Below, piece after piece: positions 34,075 through 43,443 of a DNA stretch of 64,000 nt. The notes under the pieces were generated by a model. It searched no databases. It saw nothing but the letters and a program-made list of their open reading frames with translations, and was not told the DNA's origin. Origin of the DNA: Pseudarthrobacter oxydans (lineage in GTDB: Bacteria; Actinomycetota; Actinomycetes; Actinomycetales; Micrococcaceae); NCBI RefSeq assembly GCF_034258515.1, contig NZ_CP139438.1:558001-622000 (forward strand). Reading direction: 5' to 3'. Position 1 is the first letter of the stretch; every line of letters begins with the position of its first letter. Position numbers and translations under genes: made by a program.

Positions 34075-34866
34075 ATGAGCCAAATTCCCGTGCAGGGAGC
34101 CCAAGTGGTAAGCCGCATCGCCGGATTGCTGCGGCTGGTCGGTCGCAGCGCGGAGGGGATGTCCCTGGCCGCGCTGGTGCAGGAATCAGGCCTCACGAGG
34201 CCCACGGTCCACCGGCTCCTCTCCTCCCTGGCTTCCGAGGGGCTGCTCGACCACGATGCCGGAAGCGGCAACTGGGTTTTAGGGCCCGAGATCCTCCTGA
34301 TGGGATCAGTGGCGTCGGCTAGGTTTCCGCTGGAGGACATCGCCAGGCCCAGCCTCCGCCGGCTTGCCGAAGCCACCGGCGAGAGTGCGTTCTTCTCCAT
34401 CCGGCGTGGTTCCGAAACGGTGTGCCTGCTGCGTGAGGAAGGCAGCTTTCCGGTCCGGTCCTTCGTGCTGCACGAGGGCGTGCGGTTCCCCCTCGGCGTG
34501 GCCTCCGCGGGCACAGCAATCATGGCCTTCCTGCCCGAGGCCGAGCAGGAGGAGCTGTTCAGCCACTGGGTGGAACACGCCGGCAGTTTCGCCGCCGCCC
34601 ACACGGAGGAACTGGTCCGGGCCAACCTTGCCCGGACCCGGCTGGCGGGCTACTCGGTGAATCCCGGGCTGGTCCTGGAAGGCAGCTGGGGCATGGGCGC
34701 GGCGGTGTTCGATCAGGCCGGCCGGCCCGCCTGGGCCCTCTCACTCACCGGAATCGAGCCGCGGTTCAAGCCCGACCGGCAGGAAGAACTGGGCGGCCTG
34801 CTGATGGCGGAGGCCCACCGGATCACGCAGCAGTTGGGCGGCGAGAAGGCCCGCCTGCCCCGCTGA
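34075..34866 (+). CDS. IclR-family transcriptional regulator
   Basis: The 263-residue protein has an N-terminal winged helix (MSLAALVQESGLTRPTVHRLL, about residues 34-54) and a C-terminal IclR effector domain containing LLREEGSFPVRSFVLHEG and RLAGYSVNPGLVLEGSWGMG. It is divergent from the CoA-transferase/thiolase operon and very likely controls it and itself through the three operator copies in the gap. The ligand is probably a pathway acid such as an oxoacid. Confidence 0.93.
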   Translation: MSQIPVQGAQVVSRIAGLLRLVGRSAEGMSLAALVQESGLTRPTVHRLLSSLASEGLLDHDAGSGNWVLGPEILLMGSVASARFPLEDIARPSLRRLAEATGESAFFSIRRGSETVCLLREEGSFPVRSFVLHEGVRFPLGVASAGTAIMAFLPEAEQEELFSHWVEHAGSFAAAHTEELVRANLARTRLAGYSVNPGLVLEGSWGMGAAVFDQAGRPAWALSLTGIEPRFKPDRQEELGGLLMAEAHRITQQLGGEKARLPR

Positions 34867-34890
34867 GTCTCGCCTGCCTTCCAGGGCAAA

Positions 34891-34934
34891 GCACGACGCC
34901 GCACCGACCCTCTCGGTGCGGCGCGCCGTCGTGC
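34891..34934. terminator. Bidirectional hairpin terminator between iclR and nadE
   Basis: GCACGACG pairs with CGTCGTGC, and an inner CGCACCGA pairs with TCGGTGCG. The genes on both sides end towards it. No strong T-tract is present, so it may act as a mRNA 3' end stabiliser. Confidence 0.6.
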
Positions 34935-34964
34935 CTCCCCTGATGGGGGGGAGGCTGCGGCGGG

Positions 34965-35819
34965 CTACAGCCCGGCCCGCGGCTCCTCCGGACCCTCGCT
35001 CTTCCACCAGGTGTCAAAGATGGTCACGGGGACCGTGCGCTTGTGCCGGGTGCGCAGGTACTTTTCTTCAATCGACTTGGCCACGGACTCGGGAACATCC
35101 CGGCCTTCCAGGTAGTCGTCGATCTGGTCATAGCTCAGGCCCAGCTCGTCCTCATCGGTGCGGCCCGGCCTGTCGTCCAGCAGGTCCGCGGTGGGCACCT
35201 TTTCCCATACTCGGGCCGGGGCGCCGAGCTCGGCCAGCAGGGCACGGTTCTGCCGCTTGTTCAGGCCGAACAGCGGCAGGATGTCCGCGCCGCCGTCGCC
35301 GTACTTGGTGAAGAAGCCCGTTACGGACTCGGCGCCGTGGTCCGTGCCAATGACCAGGTAATTGTGTTCTCCGGCAAGGGCGTACTGGGCGATCATGCGG
35401 GTCCGCGCCTTGGTGTTGCCCTTGTGGAAGTCGGAAATTTCCGTTCCAACGGTTTTTTCGAACTCATCCTCGAAACCGTCAACCGCCGCGGAGATGTTGA
35501 ACGTCCACTCCGTCTTGGGCTTGATGAAGTCGAGGGCAGCCTGGGCGTCTTCCTCGTCATGCTGGACGCCGTAGGGCAGGCGAACCGCCACGAAGTTGGC
35601 TTCCACCCCCTCGGCCTCTAGCTCCTCGACTGCCAGCTGGGCCAGCTTGCCCGCCAGGGAAGAGTCCAGCCCCCCGGAAATGCCCAGAACGAAGCCCTTG
35701 GTATGGGTGGCCTTCAGGTAATCCTTCAGGAACGTGACGCGCTTGCGTACCTCCCCGGCAGGATCGATCCGGGGCTGTACGCCCATTTCTTTGATGATGC
35801 TGGCCTGGAGTTCGCGCAT
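34965..35819 (-). CDS. nadE: NAD+ synthase (ammonia-dependent)
   Basis: The 284-residue enzyme carries the ATP-pyrophosphatase loop [13 protein letters not shown]. It also has [25 protein letters not shown]-like [10 protein letters not shown] and [19 protein letters not shown]. It amidates NaAD to NAD+ with ammonia in the cytoplasm. The ATG at 35819 begins the conserved REL region; the frame opens 10 codons earlier but without a better site. It is convergent with the iclR gene and divergent from pyrE. Confidence 0.95.
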   Translation of the reverse strand: MRELQASIIKEMGVQPRIDPAGEVRKRVTFLKDYLKATHTKGFVLGISGGLDSSLAGKLAQLAVEELEAEGVEANFVAVRLPYGVQHDEEDAQAALDFIKPKTEWTFNISAAVDGFEDEFEKTVGTEISDFHKGNTKARTRMIAQYALAGEHNYLVIGTDHGAESVTGFFTKYGDGGADILPLFGLNKRQNRALLAELGAPARVWEKVPTADLLDDRPGRTDEDELGLSYDQIDDYLEGRDVPESVAKSIEEKYLRTRHKRTVPVTIFDTWWKSEGPEEPRAGL

Positions 35820-35893
35820 GGGGACCAGCCTAGCCAGCAGTGTCAACAACGCTCAAGCATCCACACCGGGCCGCCCCCACTAAACTGGAGTCC

Positions 35894-36478
35894 ATGACTT
35901 CCCCCAGTGACACTGCAGTGGATACTGCAGCCGCCCGCGCCCGACTGCTGGAACTGATCAAGGAACTCGCCGTGGTCCGCGGCAAGGTGATCCTCTCCAG
36001 CGGAGCCGAGGCTGACTACTACATCGACCTGCGCCGCATCACGCTGCACCACGAGGCCTCCAAGCTGGTGGGCCAGGTGATGCTGGCCCTGGCGGACGAC
36101 GCCGGGATCGACTTTGAGTGCGCCGGCGGACTCACCATGGGCGCGGACCCGGTGGGTACCGCGGTCATGCACGCTGCAGCGGACGCAGGTCGGACCGTCG
36201 ACGCGTTTGTGGTCCGCAAGGCGCAGAAGTCCTATGGCATGGGCCGGCAGGTGGAGGGCCCGTCGGTTGAAGGGCGGAAAGTGCTGGTCCTGGAGGACAC
36301 ATCCACTACCGGCGGCTCGGCCCTGACGGCCGTGGAGGGCGTCCGGAAGGCTGGCGGCAACGTGGTGGCTGTGGCCGTCATCGTGGACCGTGATACGGGC
36401 GCTAAGGAAAAGATCGAAGCGGAAACCGGTGTGCCTTACCTGTTCGCCTTCGGCAAGGATGAGCTGGGGCTTTCCTAG
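35894..36478 (+). CDS. pyrE: Orotate phosphoribosyltransferase
   Basis: The 194-residue enzyme has the PRPP-binding motif VLVLEDTSTTGGSALTAVE and the N-terminal part KVILSSGAEADYYIDLRRITLH. It joins orotate to PRPP in UMP synthesis. The ATG at 35894 was preferred to the open frame from 35840 because GGAGTCC precedes it and it fits the family size. Confidence 0.95.
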   Translation: MTSPSDTAVDTAAARARLLELIKELAVVRGKVILSSGAEADYYIDLRRITLHHEASKLVGQVMLALADDAGIDFECAGGLTMGADPVGTAVMHAAADAGRTVDAFVVRKAQKSYGMGRQVEGPSVEGRKVLVLEDTSTTGGSALTAVEGVRKAGGNVVAVAVIVDRDTGAKEKIEAETGVPYLFAFGKDELGLS

Positions 36479-36595
36479 CCTTTCCCGTTACGTTCGCCTC
36501 GCGGGCCGGCCTTGGGCCGCCCACGGTGTGGACCGGGCCGTGGGGCTGCTCTATCATTTGCGGTAACCCTCTATCCCGTACGGAGAACGTGCACC

Positions 36596-37363
36596 ATGCT
36601 CCCCCCTGAACAGCCTTTGAGCACCACCGACCAGGTCCAGAACCTGATCCTGGAGAGTGCCGACTTCGAGGACTTCCTCAACGAGCTCGCCCGCTTTTCC
36701 GCGCACCAAATGGCCGGCGACGGCGACGACGCGCTCTGCGGCATCACGCTGCTCCGCGACCGCAAGGCTGCCACCATCGGCTGGAGCAGCGATTCGGCCC
36801 GGGAAGTGGACCAGATCCAGTATTCGCTCTCGCAGGGACCGTGCCTCACCGCCGCCCAGGAGGAGCGCGAAGTCCACGTTCCGGACCTGTTCGAGGAGAA
36901 CCGCTGGGGCCCTGACTACGCAACAGCCGTGGCCTCCCACGGCCTCCGGTCCGTGCTGTCCCTGCCTTTCAACCTGCAGGGGGAAGCGAAGGCGGCCCTG
37001 AACCTGTACTCCGATGCCCCGCACAAGTTCGATGAGCGTGCCACTGCCAGGGCGCGTGAATTCACCCGGGAGATCTCCCAGGCGCTGCGGCTGGCCGTAC
37101 GCTTCTCGCTTCACACCGACAGCGCGGCAAACCTCCGGGCCACCCTGGAGTCCCGCACCATCATCGACATCGCGATCGGCATTGTGATGGCCCAGAACAG
37201 GTGCAGCCAGGAGGCTGCAGTCGCCATCCTGACAGAGGCGTCCAGCAACACGAACACCAAGCTGAGGGACATTGCCAAGTCCTTGGTTGATTCGGTTGGC
37301 GGTGCCGGCACCCGGACCCACTTCCAGGAACCGGGGAAAGTCCAGGCGGACCAGAGCGCATAG
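36596..37363 (+). CDS. GAF-ANTAR two-domain RNA-binding antiterminator
   Basis: The 255-residue protein has an N-terminal GAF domain (about residues 25-165). A C-terminal ANTAR domain (about 172-228) carries the pattern LESRTIIDIAIGIVMAQNRC and ends AILTEASSNTNTKLRDIAKSLV. ANTAR domains bind paired hairpins in mRNA and block termination, controlled here by the GAF ligand or redox signal. The ATG at 36596 is preceded by CGGAGAACG; the frame opens earlier but is not family-like. The target transcript is unknown. Confidence 0.9.
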   Translation: MLPPEQPLSTTDQVQNLILESADFEDFLNELARFSAHQMAGDGDDALCGITLLRDRKAATIGWSSDSAREVDQIQYSLSQGPCLTAAQEEREVHVPDLFEENRWGPDYATAVASHGLRSVLSLPFNLQGEAKAALNLYSDAPHKFDERATARAREFTREISQALRLAVRFSLHTDSAANLRATLESRTIIDIAIGIVMAQNRCSQEAAVAILTEASSNTNTKLRDIAKSLVDSVGGAGTRTHFQEPGKVQADQSA

Positions 37364-37465
37364 CAGGCTCCCTTCCTTGTTACTGACGGGTTGTGCGGGG
37401 CTTCGGGGGAGGTTACGCTTACCGAGGTTGAGCCGTCGGCCATAGACACCTCTTTTGGAGTACCT

Positions 37466-38089
37466 ATGGACCGCGCCCTAAATGCCTTTATTAACCTCGA
37501 TGTCCCCGGCGACATTGTCCGGATCGGTGTCCGGGGAAGCCTGAATCAAGGCTCCCGGCCCGAACTTGCCCACATTATTCGACGGATCAGGCGGATGGGC
37601 ATCCGCTCCCACATCCACGTTGACCTTTCCGGGGCTGAGCTGGTGGAGTCCGCCGCCCTCGCCGGCCTGCGGAGCGACCTGAATGCCATTGACACCGGTA
37701 CGCTGCCTGGAATCTACGGCGACGGCGTTTCCCTGGATGTCTCCCGTGGCAGCGGGGATCGGGCCGGGGGCAACGATCCAGATGGACCCGAGCTTGCACT
37801 CATCGAAGGGCTGGCCGACGGGGGCGGGGACGCCGAGGACCTTGCCGAGGAGTTTCCGCTGGTGCCCGTCGGCCGCCTGGAAGAGTTGTGCGGCCGGCCC
37901 TTGGAAGAGTATTCGGAAGCGGAACTGCTGACCGCGAGTGACTCCATCTTTGCCCTGCTGGACAGCCCGAAGGCGTTCCCGGGTTCGGACCTGCTGGGCC
38001 GCTACAACGACATCGGAGAAGAGCTGCGGCGACGCCAGGAGGATTCCGGCGCAGCACTTCCAGCCTCGGAGGGGCAGGCGGCCAGCTGA
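37466..38089 (+). CDS. STAS-like regulatory protein with long acidic C-terminus
   Basis: The 207-residue protein begins with a domain like anti-sigma antagonists (GDIVRIGVRGSLNQGSRPEL and HIHVDLSGAELVESAALAGL, about residues 12-80). A variable acidic and helical tail follows. The Ser that is phosphorylated in SpoIIAA-type STAS proteins may be the one in LVESAAL. ATG at 37466 follows GGAG. It is 102 bases from the GAF-ANTAR gene and may belong to the same signalling unit. Confidence 0.7.
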   Translation: MDRALNAFINLDVPGDIVRIGVRGSLNQGSRPELAHIIRRIRRMGIRSHIHVDLSGAELVESAALAGLRSDLNAIDTGTLPGIYGDGVSLDVSRGSGDRAGGNDPDGPELALIEGLADGGGDAEDLAEEFPLVPVGRLEELCGRPLEEYSEAELLTASDSIFALLDSPKAFPGSDLLGRYNDIGEELRRRQEDSGAALPASEGQAAS

Positions 38090-38171
38090 GCGCCGCTGGC
38101 TGCATGGCGTCACTCAATGGTTACGGGCGCCGTCTTGCGGCGGTAACTTCAGGTGTGCCTACGGTAGAGGC

Positions 38172-39212
38172 GTGCCGTATGAGGGGGAGGTAAGTCCGCA
38201 GGACCGGCCCGGGGTTCCGGGGGCCCGGCTGCTGGCGGAAGGTGCTGCCCTCAAACAGTTTTCCCGGCGCGGGTTCCTGTCGGGAGCCGGTGCGTCGGGA
38301 CTGCTCGCTGCGGACATGCTGCTGACCCGCCAGGTGCAGTCACAGCGCCGGACCAATAGGATCCTGCCCGTTGATGACGGCTTCGCCGATCTCTACTACC
38401 GCGATGCCAGTTGGTTCCTTTTTCCCGGCTATAAGACGAGCTGGGAAGAAGCCCAGTGGATCCTCAACTCCCTCCGCGGCGCGCTGAACAAGCGCGCACG
38501 GCTTGCCGCCGTCGGGTATTCCAACCAGGGCCTGGACATTGACGAGATCGTGATTGCGGTCATCGAACATGTCCGGGCGCAGAAGCTCACCAAGTTGTTC
38601 TTCTACGGCCACAGCTTCGGCGGGATGGTGGCCACCCAGGTGGCCGCGCGCCTGCGGGAGATCCATGGCGTGGAGGTGCAGTTCATCGTTCTCGATTCCA
38701 GCCCCTACAGCAAGCATGACGTCCTGGACCAGAGCTGGTTCGACGGCGTCGTGTTCCTTTATGAGCGCGGTTTCCGGTTCCCGTCCACCCTCCGCGGCGG
38801 CTACGAGCTGGGGGAGCGGGTCATCCATAAGGACGAACGGAGCTGGCGCCAGATCCTTGACCAGACCCTGGAACAGCTGTCGCCGATCGCCCCGTCCAGC
38901 GTGCTCATCCAGTCCGAGTCGGCGTACATCTACCACTTCGAGGGCAGCCGGTTCGCGGACAAACTGGGCGGCGCCAAGATGGCCTACATCGGCAACCCCA
39001 GCGACCGCACCGTCCGGTACCAGACGGCCGTGGAGGCCTGGGCCGTAGCTTTCAAGGCGAACATGGTGTCAAGCTCCCTGCAGACAGAGGGCGCCAGGCC
39101 GGCCCATGCGAGCCCGGGCTGGAACCCCGGCGTCTACCGGCCCATCCTGGAAGAACTGCTGGATGAGCACTTCCCGCTGCCGCGCGGCGGCTCCCGGGTG
39201 ACGGTGTTCTAG
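38172..39212 (+). CDS. Tat-exported alpha/beta-hydrolase-like protein
   Basis: The 346-residue product begins with a twin-arginine signal: SRRGFLSGAGASGLLAAD gives the S-R-R-x-F-L motif. The serine-hydrolase nucleophile elbow YGHSFGGM (GxSxG) follows. A later RYQTAVEAWAVAF region and a His-containing end may complete the triad, but I cannot place them surely. Substrate unknown. The GTG at 38172 was chosen as the nearest in-frame start that keeps the Tat signal, and it lacks a strong Shine-Dalgarno site. It overlaps the convergent HAD gene by four bases. Confidence 0.75.
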   Translation: MPYEGEVSPQDRPGVPGARLLAEGAALKQFSRRGFLSGAGASGLLAADMLLTRQVQSQRRTNRILPVDDGFADLYYRDASWFLFPGYKTSWEEAQWILNSLRGALNKRARLAAVGYSNQGLDIDEIVIAVIEHVRAQKLTKLFFYGHSFGGMVATQVAARLREIHGVEVQFIVLDSSPYSKHDVLDQSWFDGVVFLYERGFRFPSTLRGGYELGERVIHKDERSWRQILDQTLEQLSPIAPSSVLIQSESAYIYHFEGSRFADKLGGAKMAYIGNPSDRTVRYQTAVEAWAVAFKANMVSSSLQTEGARPAHASPGWNPGVYRPILEELLDEHFPLPRGGSRVTVF

Positions 39213-40039
39213 ATCTGGTTCTTCAGGTCCGCCACGGAGTTCAGGATCTGGTTCGGCCGGAAGGGGTAGGCAGCGATGTCGTCCTTGTGGGTGATGCCGC
39301 TGAGGACCAGGACGGTGTGGAGCCCCGCCTCCATGCCCGCGATGATGTCCGTGTCCATCCGGTCCCCGATCATGGCGGTGGTCTCGGAGTGGGCGTCGAT
39401 CTGGTTCATCGCCGAACGGAACATCATGGGGTTCGGCTTGCCCACGATGTACGGCTCACGTCCGGTGGCCTTGGTGATCAGGGCCGCGATGGCTCCGGTG
39501 GCAGGCATGGGGCCGTCTTTGGAAGGGCCGGTTGCGTCCGGGTTGGTGGCGATGAACCGGGCGCCCGCGAGGATCAGGCGGATGGCCATGGTGATGGCTT
39601 CAAAAGAGTACGTGCGCGTCTCGCCGAGCACCACGAAGTCCGGGTTCTGGTCCGTGAGGATAAAGCCTGCCTCGTGCAGCGCCGTCGTCAGTCCTGCCTC
39701 GCCGATGGTGTAGGCGCGGTTTCCGGATTCCGAGCCCCGCACCTGGTCCTTGAGGAACTGCGCGGTGGCCAGGGCGGAGGTCCAGATGTTCTCCTCGGGG
39801 ATTTCGAGGCCGGAGGAGCGCAGGCGCGCAGCAAGGTCGCGCGGGGTGAAGATGGAGTTATTGGTCAGCACCAGGAAGCGCTTGGAGGTGTCCACCCAGC
39901 GCTGGATAAGCTCAGCGGCGCCGGGGATCGGCTGGTTCTCGTGGACCAGCACGCCGTCCATGTCCGTCAGCCAGCATTCAATCTCCTGGCCGCTGCGGTA
40001 TACCGCCGGTGATCCTTTGACCTTGTCCTCGTCTGCCAT
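39209..40039 (-). CDS. HAD-superfamily phosphatase, NagD-like
   Basis: The 276-residue protein has the HAD motif I variant LTDMDGVLVHE (nucleophile Asp), VLTNNSIFTPR and the C2-type cap. The final IGDRMDTDIIAG holds motif IV. NagD-like enzymes dephosphorylate nucleotides or sugar phosphates. The ATG at 40039 is divergent from the SpoU methylase gene. It could also be a 4-nitrophenylphosphatase homolog; the substrate is not defined. Confidence 0.92.
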   Translation of the reverse strand: MADEDKVKGSPAVYRSGQEIECWLTDMDGVLVHENQPIPGAAELIQRWVDTSKRFLVLTNNSIFTPRDLAARLRSSGLEIPEENIWTSALATAQFLKDQVRGSESGNRAYTIGEAGLTTALHEAGFILTDQNPDFVVLGETRTYSFEAITMAIRLILAGARFIATNPDATGPSKDGPMPATGAIAALITKATGREPYIVGKPNPMMFRSAMNQIDAHSETTAMIGDRMDTDIIAGMEAGLHTVLVLSGITHKDDIAAYPFRPNQILNSVADLKNQI

Positions 40040-40100
40040 GCCTACCTCCGCGTGTGATGCCTGTGATGAAAGCCCGAAAGGTCCAGTCTAGTGTTGAGGG

Positions 40101-40778
40101 GTGAACCAAACGCCCGGCATGACGTCCGACCCCCAGCAGCCCGAACCTGAGGAGGCTGCCCCTGAAAAGGCGGAGGTCGGCGTCGGGCCCTGGGAAGGCG
40201 AACTGCCCGAAGGCGACCACTGGGACCCCGATCTCCTCGCCGACGGCGACCGCCGCAACGTCCTGGACAAGTACCGCTACTGGAAGCACGAGGCGATTGT
40301 GGCGGAGCTGGACTCCAGGCGCCACAACTTCCACGTCGCCATCGAGAACTGGCAGCACGACCTCAACATCGGCACCGTGGTGCGGACGGCCAACGCGTTC
40401 CTCGCCAAGGAAGTGCACATCATCGGACGACGCCGGTGGAACCGGCGGGGCGCCATGGTCACCGACCGCTACCAGCACGTCCGGCACCACCCCACTGTGC
40501 CGGACTTCGTGGCCTGGGCGCAGGGGGAGGGGCTGGCGATTATCGGGATCGACATTTTCCCGGACTCCGTGCCGCTGGAGACGTATGAATTGCCCAGGGA
40601 CTGCGTCCTGGTGTTCGGCCAGGAAGGACCCGGGCTGACGCCGGAGGTCCACGAGGCTGCCGTGGCCACCCTGTCCATCGAGCAGTTCGGCTCCACCCGG
40701 TCCATCAACGCAGCCTCTGCCGCGGCCATCGCCATGCACGCCTGGGTGCGCCGGCACGTGTTCAACCAGCACGTGTAG
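40101..40778 (+). CDS. TrmH/SpoU-family RNA 2'-O-methyltransferase
   Basis: The 225-residue SPOUT enzyme shows the three SpoU motifs: NIGTVVRTANAF (motif 1), LVFGQEGPGLT (motif 2) and RSINAASAAAIAMHAWV (motif 3). It methylates ribose in tRNA or rRNA with SAM. A GTG start follows GAGGG. The acidic, proline-rich first 40 residues are lineage-specific. It precedes fba, but 137 bases and an apparent promoter region lie between them. Confidence 0.92.
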   Translation: MNQTPGMTSDPQQPEPEEAAPEKAEVGVGPWEGELPEGDHWDPDLLADGDRRNVLDKYRYWKHEAIVAELDSRRHNFHVAIENWQHDLNIGTVVRTANAFLAKEVHIIGRRRWNRRGAMVTDRYQHVRHHPTVPDFVAWAQGEGLAIIGIDIFPDSVPLETYELPRDCVLVFGQEGPGLTPEVHEAAVATLSIEQFGSTRSINAASAAAIAMHAWVRRHVFNQHV

Positions 40779-40915
40779 CTTGCGCCGGGCTTGCGGGTTT
40801 GGGATGCGGGCGTAACCGGGAGCACAGGCTGCACGGAAATGACTAGGATGGTGCTAGCCGTAAGCGGTACTCCAGGGTTACCAACCCAAAGACGAACCTC
40901 AGCATAGGAGTCAGC

Positions 40916-41935
<1,020 letters not shown>

Positions 41936-41937
41936 GA

Positions 41938-42360
41938 ATGTCCGATGAGTTCCGTAGGAACCTGATGGGCCCCGAGCCCACGCTCCTGCCTGCCGAGACT
42001 GAGGTCTACCAGCAGCTCGAAGCGGGCCAGGAAGCCCTGGACCTGGTGGCCAAGCACCCCACATCCTCGCTGTTGTGGGCAGTGCTGGCGGAAGAGGCCT
42101 GGGCAGAAGGACGGACCATCGATTCCTACGCCTACTCGCGCGTGGGCTACCACCGCGGCCTGGACTCGCTGCGCCGCAACGGCTGGCGTGGCGTCGGTCC
42201 CATTCCCTGGGAGCACGAACCCAACCGGGGTTTCCTGCGGGCACTGTACTCGCTCGGCCGCGCCTCGGCTGCGATTGGCGAAGCGGAGGAGCCGGAACGG
42301 ATCGAGAAGTTCCTCAACGATTCCGACCCGGCGGCCAAGGCGGCCATCGAAGGCAAGTAA
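41938..42360 (+). CDS. DUF3151 family protein
   Basis: The 140-residue protein has the conserved actinobacterial DUF3151 features LLWAVLAEEAWAEGRTID and YAYSRVGYHRGLDSLRRNGW. It starts two bases after the fbaA stop and is likely co-transcribed. Its function is unknown. Its regular linkage with fba suggests a role in central metabolism. Confidence 0.88.
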   Translation: MSDEFRRNLMGPEPTLLPAETEVYQQLEAGQEALDLVAKHPTSSLLWAVLAEEAWAEGRTIDSYAYSRVGYHRGLDSLRRNGWRGVGPIPWEHEPNRGFLRALYSLGRASAAIGEAEEPERIEKFLNDSDPAAKAAIEGK

Positions 42361-42378
42361 CCCGCGTTTATTAAAGCG

Positions 42379-42425
42379 CGACGGCGGGCGGTCACCTTTT
42401 CGAGAAAAGTGGCCGCCCGCCGTCG
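42379..42425. terminator. Hairpin terminator after the fbaA-DUF3151 unit
   Basis: CGACGGCGGGCGG pairs with CCGCCCGCCGTCG (13-base perfect arms) across a loop containing CTTTTCGAGAAAAG. It sits 19 bases after the stop and also just beyond the convergent gene at 42451. Confidence 0.7.
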
Positions 42426-42450
42426 TTCGGCTTAAGGGTCCGGAGCCGGA

Positions 42451-43083
42451 TTAGCTTGCCTTTTGCAGCCCTGTCCGCGCCATCGCGTCCGCGTAGGCGA
42501 CCCGCATGTCCTCGAGGTACTCCTCCTGGCGGGCAGGTGAACCGGCGAAGGCGCGGCCGCTGAGGGAGCGCACCTTGTACGTCTTCAGGCCGCGGCGCCA
42601 GAGCAGTGGGACTTCGGTTTTCAGGAGCAGGTTGGCCAGGCGGTTGGCTTCCGTGCCGTGGGCAACGATGACCGACGCGCGGGGAACCACCGCCAGGAAC
42701 TTCAGCAGCGGCTTAAGGCCTGCCGAGATCTGGTCCGGGGTGAATTTGCCGTTCGCCTCGCCCGGGATGTGCCACGGGTGGACGTTCCACGGCATCACGA
42801 ACTCGGGACGCAGGCCCAGCTTCCACTGGATACCCAGCATCCGGGTGGCGGCGTCCTCGTCCCCGGGGGTGATGAAACCGGACTTGTCTGCCTCGCCGAT
42901 GTTCGAGTACAGGCTGATGATGCGGCACTCGTCCACATCGTGCATGGGATCGACGTAGGGCACCACGGTGCCGGGCTTGGCATCCTGCAGGGAATCGCAC
43001 AGTTCGTTGACGGCAGCAACGTTGGGTTCGTAGCGGCGGCTCAGGAGTTGCTCATGGAAGGATTCGGGTGCCAGGGCTGTCAT
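42451..43083 (-). CDS. Uracil-DNA glycosylase superfamily-like protein
   Basis: The 210-residue protein resembles actinobacterial UDG-fold proteins. VVPYVDPMHDVDECRIISLYSNIGEADKSG suggests the N-terminal region, EFVMPWNVHPWHIP is a motif-like middle part and VIVAHGTEANRLANLL matches the UDG C-terminal His motif area. I could not confirm the catalytic pair, so activity is a guess. The ATG at 43083 was taken as the start of conserved sequence; the open frame reaches 43149. The gene stands alone, convergent with DUF3151. Confidence 0.6.
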   Translation of the reverse strand: MTALAPESFHEQLLSRRYEPNVAAVNELCDSLQDAKPGTVVPYVDPMHDVDECRIISLYSNIGEADKSGFITPGDEDAATRMLGIQWKLGLRPEFVMPWNVHPWHIPGEANGKFTPDQISAGLKPLLKFLAVVPRASVIVAHGTEANRLANLLLKTEVPLLWRRGLKTYKVRSLSGRAFAGSPARQEEYLEDMRVAYADAMARTGLQKAS

Positions 43084-43443
43084 GAAGTGCTTGATCTCCT
43101 GCGGGGATTGATGGTGCTTCCGCCGGCGAAAATGGGCGCACGGTGGCACAGCTCATCAACGGCGGTTAATTGGGGTGGGCCGATTCCTGGTCGGCCTTTA
43201 CCAGTTTAGCAAGCCCAGGCAAACGAAACGCCGGTCGCTTCGAGCCAATACTCATTGGCAGTTGGCCAAAGCCGCCCGGGATGGCTCCGGACGCCGTTCT
43301 TTTCGGAACGTAATAACTGCCTGCAGGATCCAGTCACATCCATTGACAGGATTCATCCAGGTTGGTTGGCTTTTGTCACAGCCCGTGATGGGGGACATGG
43401 CGGGCTGGTCGCACTCCACCTGCACCGGAAGAGGTACCGCACC
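43084..43443. other. Intergenic region, about 360 bases, no gene seen
   Basis: This stretch lies between the divergent UDG-like and carboxypeptidase genes. An open frame from 43255 joins the carboxypeptidase gene but does not look like protein until the signal peptide at 43444. I see no hairpin, tRNA or strong promoter motif. Confidence 0.6.
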
